NCBI GenBank assembly: GCA_030619365.1
Contig: JAUXBQ010000148.1
Location: forward strand, 1-6,823
Direction: 5' to 3'
Length of the DNA stretch: 6,823 nt
From: a candidate division FCPU426 bacterium
GTDB lineage: Bacteria > Oederibacteriota > JAAXVQ01 > JAUVAV01
Shown: positions 1-5,253 of the stretch, piece after piece
Layout: each line of letters begins with the position of its first letter
Position numbering within the stretch: position 1 is the stretch's first letter
Notes under the pieces: generated by a model
Seen by the model: only the letters and a program-made list of their open reading frames with translations
Told to the model about the DNA's origin: nothing
Database searches by the model: none
Position numbers and translations under genes: made by a program

Positions 1-582
1 AAATACGACAACGCCAAGCATAACATCATCTCGAACGCCTCCTGCACCACCAACTGCCTGGCGCCGGTGGTAAAGGTGCTTAAGGAAAAATTTGGCATCG
101 TGTCCGGCCTGATGACCACCATTCACTCCTATACCAACGACCAGGTGGTGCTGGACGCGCCGCACAAGGACCTGCGCCGGGCCCGGGCGGCCGCGCAATC
201 CCTGATTCCCACCACCACAGGCGCCGCCAAGGCCCTGGGTTTGGTCATTCCTGAAATGAAGGGAAAGCTGGACGGGTTGGCCATTCGCGTGCCCACGCCC
301 AACGTGTCCATGGTGGACCTGGTGGTGAAGGTGGAAAAGGCGGCCACCAAGGACGAGGTTAACGCCGCGCTGAAGGCCGCGGCGGACCAGAGTGCTTACC
401 TGGATTACAGCGAAGAGCCGTTGGTGTCCAAAGATTACAACGGGAATCCCGCTTCCTCGATCGTGGATGGACTTTCCACTTACGTTAGCGGCGACCTGGT
501 AAAGGTTATGTCCTGGTACGACAACGAGTGGGGTTATTCCAATCGCGTGGTGGACTTGGTTCAGTTCATGGCGAAAAAATAA
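1..582 (+). CDS. gap: Glyceraldehyde-3-phosphate dehydrogenase, C-terminal part (5' end outside window)
   Basis: Cytosolic glycolytic enzyme that oxidises and phosphorylates glyceraldehyde 3-phosphate to 1,3-bisphosphoglycerate with NAD(P)+. The frame is open from base 1 and encodes 193 residues ending at TAA 580-582. The nucleophile lies in the motif SNASCTTNC (Cys at codon 15, bases 43-45), and the activating His is in TTIHSYTND (codon 42, bases 124-126). The 27-residue Cys-His spacing equals the classical Cys149-His176 pair. RRARAAAQSLIPTTTGAAKA (phosphate-binding loop region) and the C-terminal WYDNEWGYSNR signature follow. Against the usual length of about 335 residues, roughly the first 135 (the Rossmann NAD-binding half) are missing, so NAD versus NADP preference cannot be judged. 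The next gene, pgk, uses its product. A GTG at 67 is internal, not a start. Identification is essentially certain. Confidence 0.98.
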   Translation, partial: KYDNAKHNIISNASCTTNCLAPVVKVLKEKFGIVSGLMTTIHSYTNDQVVLDAPHKDLRRARAAAQSLIPTTTGAAKALGLVIPEMKGKLDGLAIRVPTPNVSMVDLVVKVEKAATKDEVNAALKAAADQSAYLDYSEEPLVSKDYNGNPASSIVDGLSTYVSGDLVKVMSWYDNEWGYSNRVVDLVQFMAKK

Positions 583-602
583 GCAACTCAAATGAGTGGC
601 AA

Positions 603-643
603 GCACGGCGGGAACCGGTTTACGGGCTGGTTTCCGCTGGTGC
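603..643 (+). other. Long intercistronic hairpin between gap and pgk
   Basis: Bases 608-619 pair with 626-637 over 12 consecutive positions (three of them G.U) around a 6-base loop (620-625). Pairing extends outward to 603/643 with one bulge. A T5 run (657-661) occurs, but 13 bases after the stem, so this is not a canonical intrinsic terminator. It could be an mRNA-stabilising or processing structure that sets gap against pgk levels, or a weak attenuator. The pairing is seen directly; the role is inference. Confidence 0.5.
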
Positions 644-694
644 GTTTGACCCCTGCTTTTTATTATGAGACGGCGGGCGGTCAGGGAGGTGGGT

Positions 695-1888
695 ATGCCT
701 AAGTTATCAGTCGCGGATCTTGACATTCGCGATCAGCGGGTTTTGGTGCGGGTGGATTTTAATGTGCCCATGGATAAAACCCGGCACATCACGGACGACA
801 CACGGATTCGCAGGGCCCTGCCCACGATCGGCCATTTGCGGCAAGGCAAAGCCCGGACCATCCTCTGCAGCCACCTGGGACGGCCCAAGGGCGGCCCGGA
901 TGACCGCAGCCAGTTCTCGCTGGCCCCGGTCGCGAAGCGTTTGGGCGAATTGCTGGGCTGCGAAGTGAAGATGGCGCCGGACGTGGTCGGCCCCGAGGTG
1001 GATCAGCTGGTAGCCGGCCTGCAGCCCGGGGAAGTGCTCATGCTGGAAAATGTCCGCTTTGCCCCGGGCGAGACCAAGAATGATCCGGAATTCGCCCGGC
1101 AGCTGGCCGCGCTGGCGGATCTGTACGTCAACAACGCGTTTGGCTCCGCCCACCGCGCGCATTGCTCCACCGAAGGCGTGGCCCACCTGTTCAAAAAGGC
1201 GGCAGCCGGTTTTTTAATGGACAAGGAGCTGCAGTACCTTGGCCAGGTTATTTCCCAGCCGGAACATCCCTTCGTCGCTATTTTGGGTGGCGCCAAAGTT
1301 TCGGGAAAACTGGAAGTGATTAAGAACTTGCTGCCCAAAGTGGATGCCCTGATTATCGGCAGAGGCATGGCCTATACCTTTTTGAAGGCCAAGGGCATTG
1401 GCATCGGAAAATCTCTCTGCGAAGATGAATTGATTCCCATGGCCAAGGAAATATTGAAGCAGGCCCTGGATCTGGACAAACAGTTATTGTTGCCGATTGA
1501 CCATATCGTGGCTGACGATTTCAAGGCCGACGCCCGCCAAAAGCATGTGCCGCGAGGCACCATCGACGAGGGCTGGGAAGGCATGGATATTGGTCCGGAT
1601 ACGGTAAGAAAATTCTCCGCGGCCATTAAAAAAGCCAAAACTATAGTTTGGAACGGCCCCATGGGTGTTTTTGAAATGGAACCGTTTGCGCGGGGAACCC
1701 TGGCGATCGCGGAAGTGCTGGCCAACTCCGGCGCCACCACCATTGTGGGCGGCGGAGACTCCGTGGCCGCGGTGACGCAGATGGGCTTGGCGGACAAAAT
1801 GACCCATATGTCCACCGGCGGCGGGGCTACGCTGGAATTTTTAGAGGGCAAACAGCTTCCGGGAATCGAAGCGCTCAACGATAAGTAG
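695..1888 (+). CDS. pgk: Phosphoglycerate kinase
   Basis: Cytosolic enzyme that transfers the acyl phosphate of 1,3-bisphosphoglycerate to ADP, the first ATP-forming step of glycolysis and reversible in gluconeogenesis. The ATG at 695 is chosen because GGAGG (685-689) lies 5 bases upstream and MPKLSVADLDI aligns with family N-termini. An in-frame ATG at 665 would add ten arginine-rich residues with no family counterpart. The 397-residue length is typical. The N-terminal substrate lobe shows VRVDFNVP (18-25), TDDTRIRRALPTI (33-45), SHLGRPKG (59-66), LENVRF (117-122) and HRAHCSTEG (153-161). The C-terminal nucleotide lobe shows GGAKVSGK (198-205), VWNGPMGVFE (318-327), the Mg-ATP motif GGGDS (352-356) and STGGGA (373-378). 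Two oddities are Gly204 where Asp is usual (GGAKVSDK) and Arg223 where Gly is usual (IGGGMAYTF). Upstream gap supplies its substrate. Confidence 0.97.
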   Translation: MPKLSVADLDIRDQRVLVRVDFNVPMDKTRHITDDTRIRRALPTIGHLRQGKARTILCSHLGRPKGGPDDRSQFSLAPVAKRLGELLGCEVKMAPDVVGPEVDQLVAGLQPGEVLMLENVRFAPGETKNDPEFARQLAALADLYVNNAFGSAHRAHCSTEGVAHLFKKAAAGFLMDKELQYLGQVISQPEHPFVAILGGAKVSGKLEVIKNLLPKVDALIIGRGMAYTFLKAKGIGIGKSLCEDELIPMAKEILKQALDLDKQLLLPIDHIVADDFKADARQKHVPRGTIDEGWEGMDIGPDTVRKFSAAIKKAKTIVWNGPMGVFEMEPFARGTLAIAEVLANSGATTIVGGGDSVAAVTQMGLADKMTHMSTGGGATLEFLEGKQLPGIEALNDK

Positions 1889-1908
1889 GGGCGCGGTCCC
1901 CGCGCCCT
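1888..1908 (+). terminator. GC-rich hairpin at the pgk stop, terminator-like without a T tract
   Basis: An 8-bp perfect GC stem (1889-1896 with 1900-1907) with a TCC loop starts directly after the pgk stop; a G.U pair at 1888/1908 extends it. No T run follows, so a purely intrinsic terminator is doubtful. It may protect the 3' end of a pgk message or act with Rho. The structure is clear; the function is inference. Confidence 0.4.
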
Positions 1909-1915
1909 GGTTGAT

Positions 1916-1962
1916 GTCACCCCGGCCCCGCATGCGCGGGGCAAGCATAAGCCGGGGTCCAG
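1916..1962 (-). repeat. Palindromic repeat A (REP-like), inverted relative to B and C
   Basis: It begins GTCACCCCGGC and ends GCCGGGGTCCAG, so its reverse complement has the CTGGA...TGAC ends of repeats B and C. The outer arms CCCCG (1920-1924) and CGGGG (1953-1957) enclose a 7-bp inner stem (1925-1931 with 1936-1942) with an ATGC loop. It is non-coding and lies in the 286-bp pgk-tpiA gap. Confidence 0.55.
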
Positions 1963-2002
1963 AGGATTTATGACTGCACAATACATGACGGGCCTAAGTG
2001 TC

Positions 2003-2077
2003 CTGGATTCCCCGACAGGAAGGAAATCACTGAAAGGGACTTCCTTCGGTCGCCCGCTGCAGACATGCGGGAATGAC
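2003..2077 (+). repeat. Palindromic repeat B (CTGGATTCC...GGAATGAC ends)
   Basis: Terminal motifs CTGGATTCC (2003-2011) and GGAATGAC (2070-2077) pair through ATTCCC (2007-2012) and GGGAAT (2069-2074). A second, inner stem pairs GAAGGAA (2019-2025) with TTCCTTC (2041-2047), supported by CGAC (2013-2016) with GTCG (2049-2052). A run of nine A (2080-2088) separates it from repeat C. Elements of this type, with short palindromic ends, are common intergenic repeats in environmental bacteria. No coding content is seen. Confidence 0.6.
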
Positions 2078-2098
2078 ATAAAAAAAAAGATGGATGTA

Positions 2099-2150
2099 CT
2101 GGATTCCGTCCCGGCTTAGAACGCGCCGGGATGACGTTTGCCGGAATGAC
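2099..2150 (+). repeat. Palindromic repeat C, same orientation as B
   Basis: Starts with the same CTGGATTCC (2099-2107) and ends with GGAATGAC (2143-2150). The outer pairing is ATTCCG (2103-2108) with CGGAAT (2142-2147). The inner stem is TCCCGGC (2109-2115) with GCCGGGA (2125-2131). A second end-like motif, GGGATGAC (2128-2135), suggests a composite of two units. It finishes 10 bases before the tpiA Shine-Dalgarno, so it is transcribed in the tpiA leader if transcription reads through from pgk. Confidence 0.6.
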
Positions 2151-2174
2151 AGAGACAACTGGAGGATGTTTTTT

Positions 2175-2933
2175 ATGCGCATACCGATCATGGCGGGAAA
2201 CTGGAAGCTCAATAAAACAAAACAGGAAGCCGAAGCCTTGGCTGGGGATATCGCGGCCGGTGCCCGGGACGTCAAGGACGTGGAGATCGTCTTGTGCCCG
2301 GTCTATACCGCGCTGGACTCGGTCGGCCGCACAATATCCGGGACCGCGTTGAAACTCGGCGCCCAGGACGTATATTGGCAGGAATCCGGTGCCTTCACTG
2401 GCGAAGTGTCTTCGACCATGCTGAAAGACGCGGGCTGTGTCTTTGTAATCGTCGGCCATTCGGAGCGGCGCCAGTTTTTTGGGGAAAGCAACGAGACCGT
2501 GAACCAAAAAGTGAAAGCCGTGCTTCAGGAAGGATTGACGCCCATTATGTGCGTGGGCGAAACCCTGCCGGAACGGGAAGCCGGACGCGTGGAAGCCGTG
2601 GTCAGCGACCACGTTAAAGGCGGACTGGCCGGCCTGACAGCGGAAGAGATCGGCCGCGTGGTGATCGCCTATGAGCCGGTGTGGGCCATCGGGACCGGAA
2701 AAACCGCCACACCCGAACAGGCGCAGGAAGTACACGAGCTGATCCGGGGGTTGCTGCGGGAACTGGCCGGGGCCGAAGTGGCGGAGCGCGTGCGGATTCA
2801 GTACGGCGGCAGCGTCAAACCGGATAACGTGAAAAGCCTGATGAGCCAAAAGGATATTGATGGGGCCCTGGTGGGCGGCGCGAGTTTAAAAGCCGACGCG
2901 TTCCTGTCCCTGGTCAAGTTTAACGAAAAGTAA
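2175..2933 (+). CDS. tpiA: Triosephosphate isomerase
   Basis: Cytosolic TIM-barrel enzyme that interconverts dihydroxyacetone phosphate and glyceraldehyde 3-phosphate. The ATG at 2175 follows GGAGG (2161-2165) by 9 bases and gives the family N-terminus MRIPIMAGNWKL. The reading frame is open back to an ATG at 2094, but that stretch is palindromic repeat, not protein. At 252 residues it has normal length. Landmarks are the substrate-binding Asn9/Lys11 in AGNWK, catalytic His95 in VGHSERR, catalytic Glu167 in AYEPVWAIGTG with the flexible loop after it, and phosphate-binding QYGGSVKPDN and GALVGGASL near the C-terminus. His95 and Glu167 even match classical numbering, so there are no insertions before them. 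It follows pgk after a repeat-filled gap, and I see no convincing promoter of its own, so it is probably co-transcribed with gap-pgk. Confidence 0.98.
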   Translation: MRIPIMAGNWKLNKTKQEAEALAGDIAAGARDVKDVEIVLCPVYTALDSVGRTISGTALKLGAQDVYWQESGAFTGEVSSTMLKDAGCVFVIVGHSERRQFFGESNETVNQKVKAVLQEGLTPIMCVGETLPEREAGRVEAVVSDHVKGGLAGLTAEEIGRVVIAYEPVWAIGTGKTATPEQAQEVHELIRGLLRELAGAEVAERVRIQYGGSVKPDNVKSLMSQKDIDGALVGGASLKADAFLSLVKFNEK

Positions 2934-2935
2934 GA

Positions 2936-2977
2936 CGCGGCGTCCCGCGCGCCGGGCAGAGGTCCCGATCAGCCCGG
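2936..2977 (+). other. Two short GC stems in the tpiA-secG gap
   Basis: CGCGG (2936-2940) can pair with CCGCG (2945-2949), and CCGGGC (2952-2957) with GCCCGG (2972-2977), the latter ending 3 bases before the secG Shine-Dalgarno. There is no T run. The stems are short and could be chance in GC-rich DNA, or could modulate secG translation. Low certainty. Confidence 0.25.
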
Positions 2978-2992
2978 TCAAGGAGGAACACC

Positions 2993-3355
2993 ATGCTGAA
3001 TAGTCTGTTTTGGATATTGCATATCGCGAATTGCATCGTACTCATCATCGTTGTCCTGCTGCAGGCCGGCAAGGGATCCATGGCCGGGCTTTCCCTCGGG
3101 GGCGGAGCCTCGCAGACGGTATTCGGCTCCTCGGGCGGCAAGAATTTCTTTGCCCGGTTGACCACCGGCCTGGCCATTTTATTCATGGTGACCTCGATTG
3201 TCTTGTCTCTCATGTCTTCGCGCCAGGCCCAAAGCTACCGCGGGGTGATGCAGCAATTGCCGGGTGCAACCGAGCAGACCGTTCCCGCGGAGCGGCAGGC
3301 CGAACCTGCTGCGGCGGAACCATCCAGCCTTCCACCCGCCCCGGATCAGCCGTAA
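2993..3355 (+). CDS. secG: Preprotein translocase subunit SecG
   Basis: Small inner-membrane protein that assists SecYEG/SecA-driven protein export. The ATG at 2993 has AGGAGG (2981-2986) 6 bases upstream. The 120-residue product has the family layout: transmembrane helix 1 at about residues 5-24 (LFWILHIANCIVLIIVVLLQ) and a cytoplasmic loop with the SecG signature QAGKGSMAGLSLGGGASQ and VFGSSGGKNFF. Transmembrane helix 2 follows at about 56-74 (LTTGLAILFMVTSIVLSLM). The tail from about residue 82 is rich in Pro, Ala, Glu and Gln and low in complexity, making the protein longer than the compact roughly 75-residue forms. Placement after tpiA is a recurring arrangement in many phyla. secG closes the first half of the window; the palindrome and new promoter come immediately after its stop. 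Confidence 0.95.
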   Translation: MLNSLFWILHIANCIVLIIVVLLQAGKGSMAGLSLGGGASQTVFGSSGGKNFFARLTTGLAILFMVTSIVLSLMSSRQAQSYRGVMQQLPGATEQTVPAERQAEPAAAEPSSLPPAPDQP

Positions 3356-3389
3356 ATTGTAGAGACGCACGGCCGTGCGTCTCTACAAT
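3356..3389. repeat. Perfect 34-bp palindrome immediately after secG
   Basis: The arm ATTGTAGAGACGCACGG (3356-3372) is followed with no spacer by its exact reverse complement (3373-3389), a perfect 17-bp inverted repeat. It starts one base after the secG stop and ends 9 bases before the -35 box of the next promoter. No T tract follows. From memory, palindromes of the GTAGAGACG...CGTCTCTAC type are abundant dispersed repeats in some genomes, notably cyanobacteria. It might also serve as a 3' mRNA end for secG or as an operator. Confidence 0.85.
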
Positions 3390-3398
3390 GCTTAGGGG

Positions 3399-3427
3399 TT
3401 GACAAGCCTCCGGGCGGCGGCTATAAT
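3399..3427 (+). promoter_or_regulatory. Consensus sigma-70 promoter for the yceD-rpmF-plsX-fabH-fabD operon
   Basis: TTGACA at 3399-3404 and TATAAT at 3422-3427 are separated by exactly 17 bases, matching the housekeeping consensus at all twelve positions. Transcription should begin near 3434, leaving a leader of about 27 bases before the ATG at 3461. No extended -10 TG is present. No binding site I recognise for a fatty-acid regulator overlaps it. Confidence 0.9.
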
Positions 3428-3460
3428 TTCACCTTCCGTTGACGGGTGGAAGTAATAAAA

Positions 3461-3976
3461 ATGTTGAAAATCAACATTAATTCTATAACGGTTGATCCCG
3501 AACCCTTCCAGACCGAGGTGGATCCGGCCAGTTTGGACCTGGGTCCCGAGGCCTTGGTTCGCGAACCCGCTCAGGTGGAATTTCAAATCCACCGAATGGG
3601 CGAGAAGGTTTATATTCGCGGTGAAGTGACGACCAGCGTTGACTTGAAGTGCGCGCGTTGCCTGGCGGGGTACACCCAGCCGCTTCGCGCCAAACTGACG
3701 TTGCTGGCAGTGCCGGGTGCGGGGGACGAAGCACAGGCCGGGGCGAACGAGCAGCCGCTGGGAGAAGAGGACCCGACCCTGATTTATTACGCCGGGGATC
3801 AGCTTGATTTACTGAGCGAAGTACGCGGCGCTTTGATCTTGGCGCTGCCCATGAAACCGCTTTGTGCTGGAACGTGTCCGGGTTTGTGTCCGCACTGCGG
3901 CGCGCGCCTGGCGGAGGGTCCTTGCGCGTGCCCGCCCCCGGGTCCGTTTTCCGACTTGAAAAATTATCAGTCCTAA
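3461..3976 (+). CDS. yceD: DUF177 family protein (YceD, 23S rRNA accumulation protein)
   Basis: Member of the DUF177/YceD family, commonly encoded directly upstream of rpmF; homologues are linked to accumulation of large-subunit rRNA, though the biochemical role is unsettled. The ATG at 3461 follows GGTGGA (3445-3450) by 10 bases and gives 171 residues, a normal length. A GTG at 3446 would add five residues but overlaps that Shine-Dalgarno. Features seen are an N-terminal beta-rich part and the family hallmark VDLKCARCLAGY (Cys64, Cys67). An acidic central stretch follows (about 88-104), then LPMKPLCAGTCPGLCPHCGARL with Cys135, 139, 143 and 146, and a final CAC (155, 157). The paired cysteines suggest metal binding, which is inference. 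It is the first gene after the consensus promoter, and rpmF follows 53 bases later. Confidence 0.9.
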   Translation: MLKININSITVDPEPFQTEVDPASLDLGPEALVREPAQVEFQIHRMGEKVYIRGEVTTSVDLKCARCLAGYTQPLRAKLTLLAVPGAGDEAQAGANEQPLGEEDPTLIYYAGDQLDLLSEVRGALILALPMKPLCAGTCPGLCPHCGARLAEGPCACPPPGPFSDLKNYQS

Positions 3977-4029
3977 GAGACGTACGCTTGGGGTATATGC
4001 AACCCTAGACAGCAGGAGGAATTTTACCA

Positions 4030-4212
4030 ATGGCGAATCCGAAAAGAAAATTTTCCAAGGCCCGTACGCGCAAACGCGCCGCTACCTGGAAACTCGCGGC
4101 AGTCAACGTTTCGATCTGCTCACAGTGCCAGCAGCCAAAGCAGCCCCACCGTTTGTGCCCGAACTGCGGTTATTACCGCGGCAAGGAAATAATCACTCCT
4201 GAAAACGCGTAG
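4030..4212 (+). CDS. rpmF: 50S ribosomal protein L32 (zinc-binding form)
   Basis: Small structural protein of the large ribosomal subunit. The ATG at 4030 is preceded by AGGAGG (4014-4019), one of the strongest ribosome-binding sites in the window. The 60-residue product starts MANPKRKFSKARTRKRAATW, a very basic N-terminus typical of L32, and carries two CxxC pairs (Cys30/Cys33 and Cys43/Cys46) in SICSQCQQPKQPHRLCPNCGYY. This is the C+ (zinc ribbon) version; zinc-free C- paralogues exist elsewhere. It sits in the conserved yceD-rpmF-plsX order, with only 21 bases to plsX, consistent with one transcript joining ribosome and lipid genes. Confidence 0.97.
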   Translation: MANPKRKFSKARTRKRAATWKLAAVNVSICSQCQQPKQPHRLCPNCGYYRGKEIITPENA

Positions 4213-4233
4213 CATCGGAAAGGTGGCCGCACG

Positions 4234-5253
4234 TTGCGAGTAGCGCTGGATTGTATGGGCGGGGACAAAGGGCCCCCCACGATGGTCCTGGGAGCACTGG
4301 AAGCAATTCGGGAAAACCCGGACATCACCCTGCTGATGGTGGGCGACCAGAATATTCTGAAATCCATCCTGGCCAAGCAGAAGAAAAAATATAACTCCCG
4401 CCAAATGGAATTTCATCACGCCTCCGAAAGGATCCTGATGAGAGACCCGCCGGCCCTGGCGGTGCGGCAGAAAAAAAACTCATCCATGCACCTGGCCAAC
4501 CAGCTGGTGAAAAGCGGCGAGGCGGACGCCGTGTTCACCGCCGGCAATACCGGCGCCGCCATGGGCGTGTCGCTGCTGACCCTGGGCCGCATTCCCGGCA
4601 TTATCCGCCCCGCGCTCATGGTCAGTTTCCCGTCCCTCAACCGGCACGGCTGGACCTCGCTTCTGGACGTAGGGGCCAACGTGGATAGCAAGCCCAAAAT
4701 GCTCGCGCAGTTCGCGGTCATGGGGGACCTGTACTGCCGGCATTTGCTCAACGTGCCCAAGCCCCGCGTCGGACTGCTCTCGCTGGGGCAGGAGGAATCC
4801 AAGGGCAATGAATTGGTCAGGGAAACGCATGAACTTTTCAAGAAATTCAAGAGCATCAACTTCATCGGAAACATCGAGGGGCAGGGTATTGTGAACGGCA
4901 AGGCGGACGTGGTGGTGTGCGAGGGCTTTGTCGGCAACGTTGTTTTGAAATTCGGCGAAGGTCTTATGCGCCTGTTCGGCGATATCCTCAAGCGCGAGGT
5001 CGCGACCAACTGGCTGAACAAGCTGGCCGTGGCCATGTTGGTGCCCACCATCCGCCGCATTTACCGCCGCATGGACTACAAAGAGTACGGCAGCGCGCCC
5101 CTGTTGGGTGTGCAGGGAATTTCCACCATCGGGCACGGCAAGTCGAACAGCAAAGCCATTAAGAGCGCTATTTTGCATTCCGCCAGGGGTATCCAGGAAC
5201 ATATCAATGATAAAATTACCGCCTCGCTAAGGGAAAACGGAGTAGCCGAGTAA
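4234..5253 (+). CDS. plsX: Phosphate acyltransferase PlsX (TTG start)
   Basis: Peripheral membrane enzyme that converts acyl-ACP plus phosphate to acyl-phosphate, the donor used by PlsY in phospholipid synthesis. The start is the TTG at 4234: it lies 7 bases after AGGTGG (4221-4226) and yields MRVALDCMGGDKGP, matching the family N-terminus (usually ALDAMGGDHAP). The next ATG, at 4255, would cut into this motif. The 339 residues are normal. Motifs in order are ALDCMGGD (4-11), KKNSSMHLANQLVKSGEADA (80-99), TAGNTGAAMG (102-111), LLDVGANVDSKP (143-154), GLLSLGQEESKGN (180-192), FIGNIEGQGI (210-219), VVVCEGFVGNVVLK (226-239), and EYGSAPLLGVQG (284-295) with the following GHGKS (300-304). The family is not assigned by a simple catalytic triad. 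Its stop TAA abuts the fabH ATG, indicating translational coupling. Confidence 0.96.
   Translation: MRVALDCMGGDKGPPTMVLGALEAIRENPDITLLMVGDQNILKSILAKQKKKYNSRQMEFHHASERILMRDPPALAVRQKKNSSMHLANQLVKSGEADAVFTAGNTGAAMGVSLLTLGRIPGIIRPALMVSFPSLNRHGWTSLLDVGANVDSKPKMLAQFAVMGDLYCRHLLNVPKPRVGLLSLGQEESKGNELVRETHELFKKFKSINFIGNIEGQGIVNGKADVVVCEGFVGNVVLKFGEGLMRLFGDILKREVATNWLNKLAVAMLVPTIRRIYRRMDYKEYGSAPLLGVQGISTIGHGKSNSKAIKSAILHSARGIQEHINDKITASLRENGVAE

Noticed and set aside
646..666. Possible promoter before pgk (TTGACC and TATTAT)
   Set aside because: The spacer is only 9 bases, far too short for sigma-70 recognition.
665..694. Upstream pgk start at 665
   Set aside because: It adds MRRRAVREVG, which has no family match, and the real Shine-Dalgarno lies inside this stretch, serving the ATG at 695.
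583..694. Small RNA or riboswitch in the gap-pgk spacer
   Set aside because: Beyond the single hairpin I see no conserved aptamer motif, promoter or terminator supporting an independent RNA.
1372..2079. Minus-strand open frame of 235 codons across the end of pgk
   Set aside because: It is the antisense shadow of pgk and runs into palindromic repeats. The translation has no recognisable family features, and the plus-strand pgk is certain.
2080..2088. A9 run as a minus-strand terminator T tract
   Set aside because: For minus-strand transcription the nearest stem (in repeat C) ends about 20 bases before the run, and there is no minus-strand gene to terminate.
2094..2174. In-frame N-terminal extension of tpiA from the ATG at 2094
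   Set aside because: The 27 extra residues are translated palindromic repeat C. The ATG at 2175 has a proper Shine-Dalgarno and gives the family N-terminus.
1968..2849. Minus-strand open frame of 293 codons covering tpiA
   Set aside because: It is antisense to the fully recognised tpiA, His/Phe/Gly-rich as expected from a GC-rich shadow frame, and lacks a credible ribosome-binding site.
3976..3986. AGAGACGTACG after yceD resembles an arm of the 34-bp palindrome
   Set aside because: The match covers only about ten bases with one mismatch, overlaps the yceD stop codon and has no opposing arm, so chance is the simpler explanation.
4416..5202. Two minus-strand open frames (240 and 214 codons) opposite plsX
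   Set aside because: Both overlap the well-supported plsX coding sequence, have compositional bias typical of shadow frames, and match no family I recognise.
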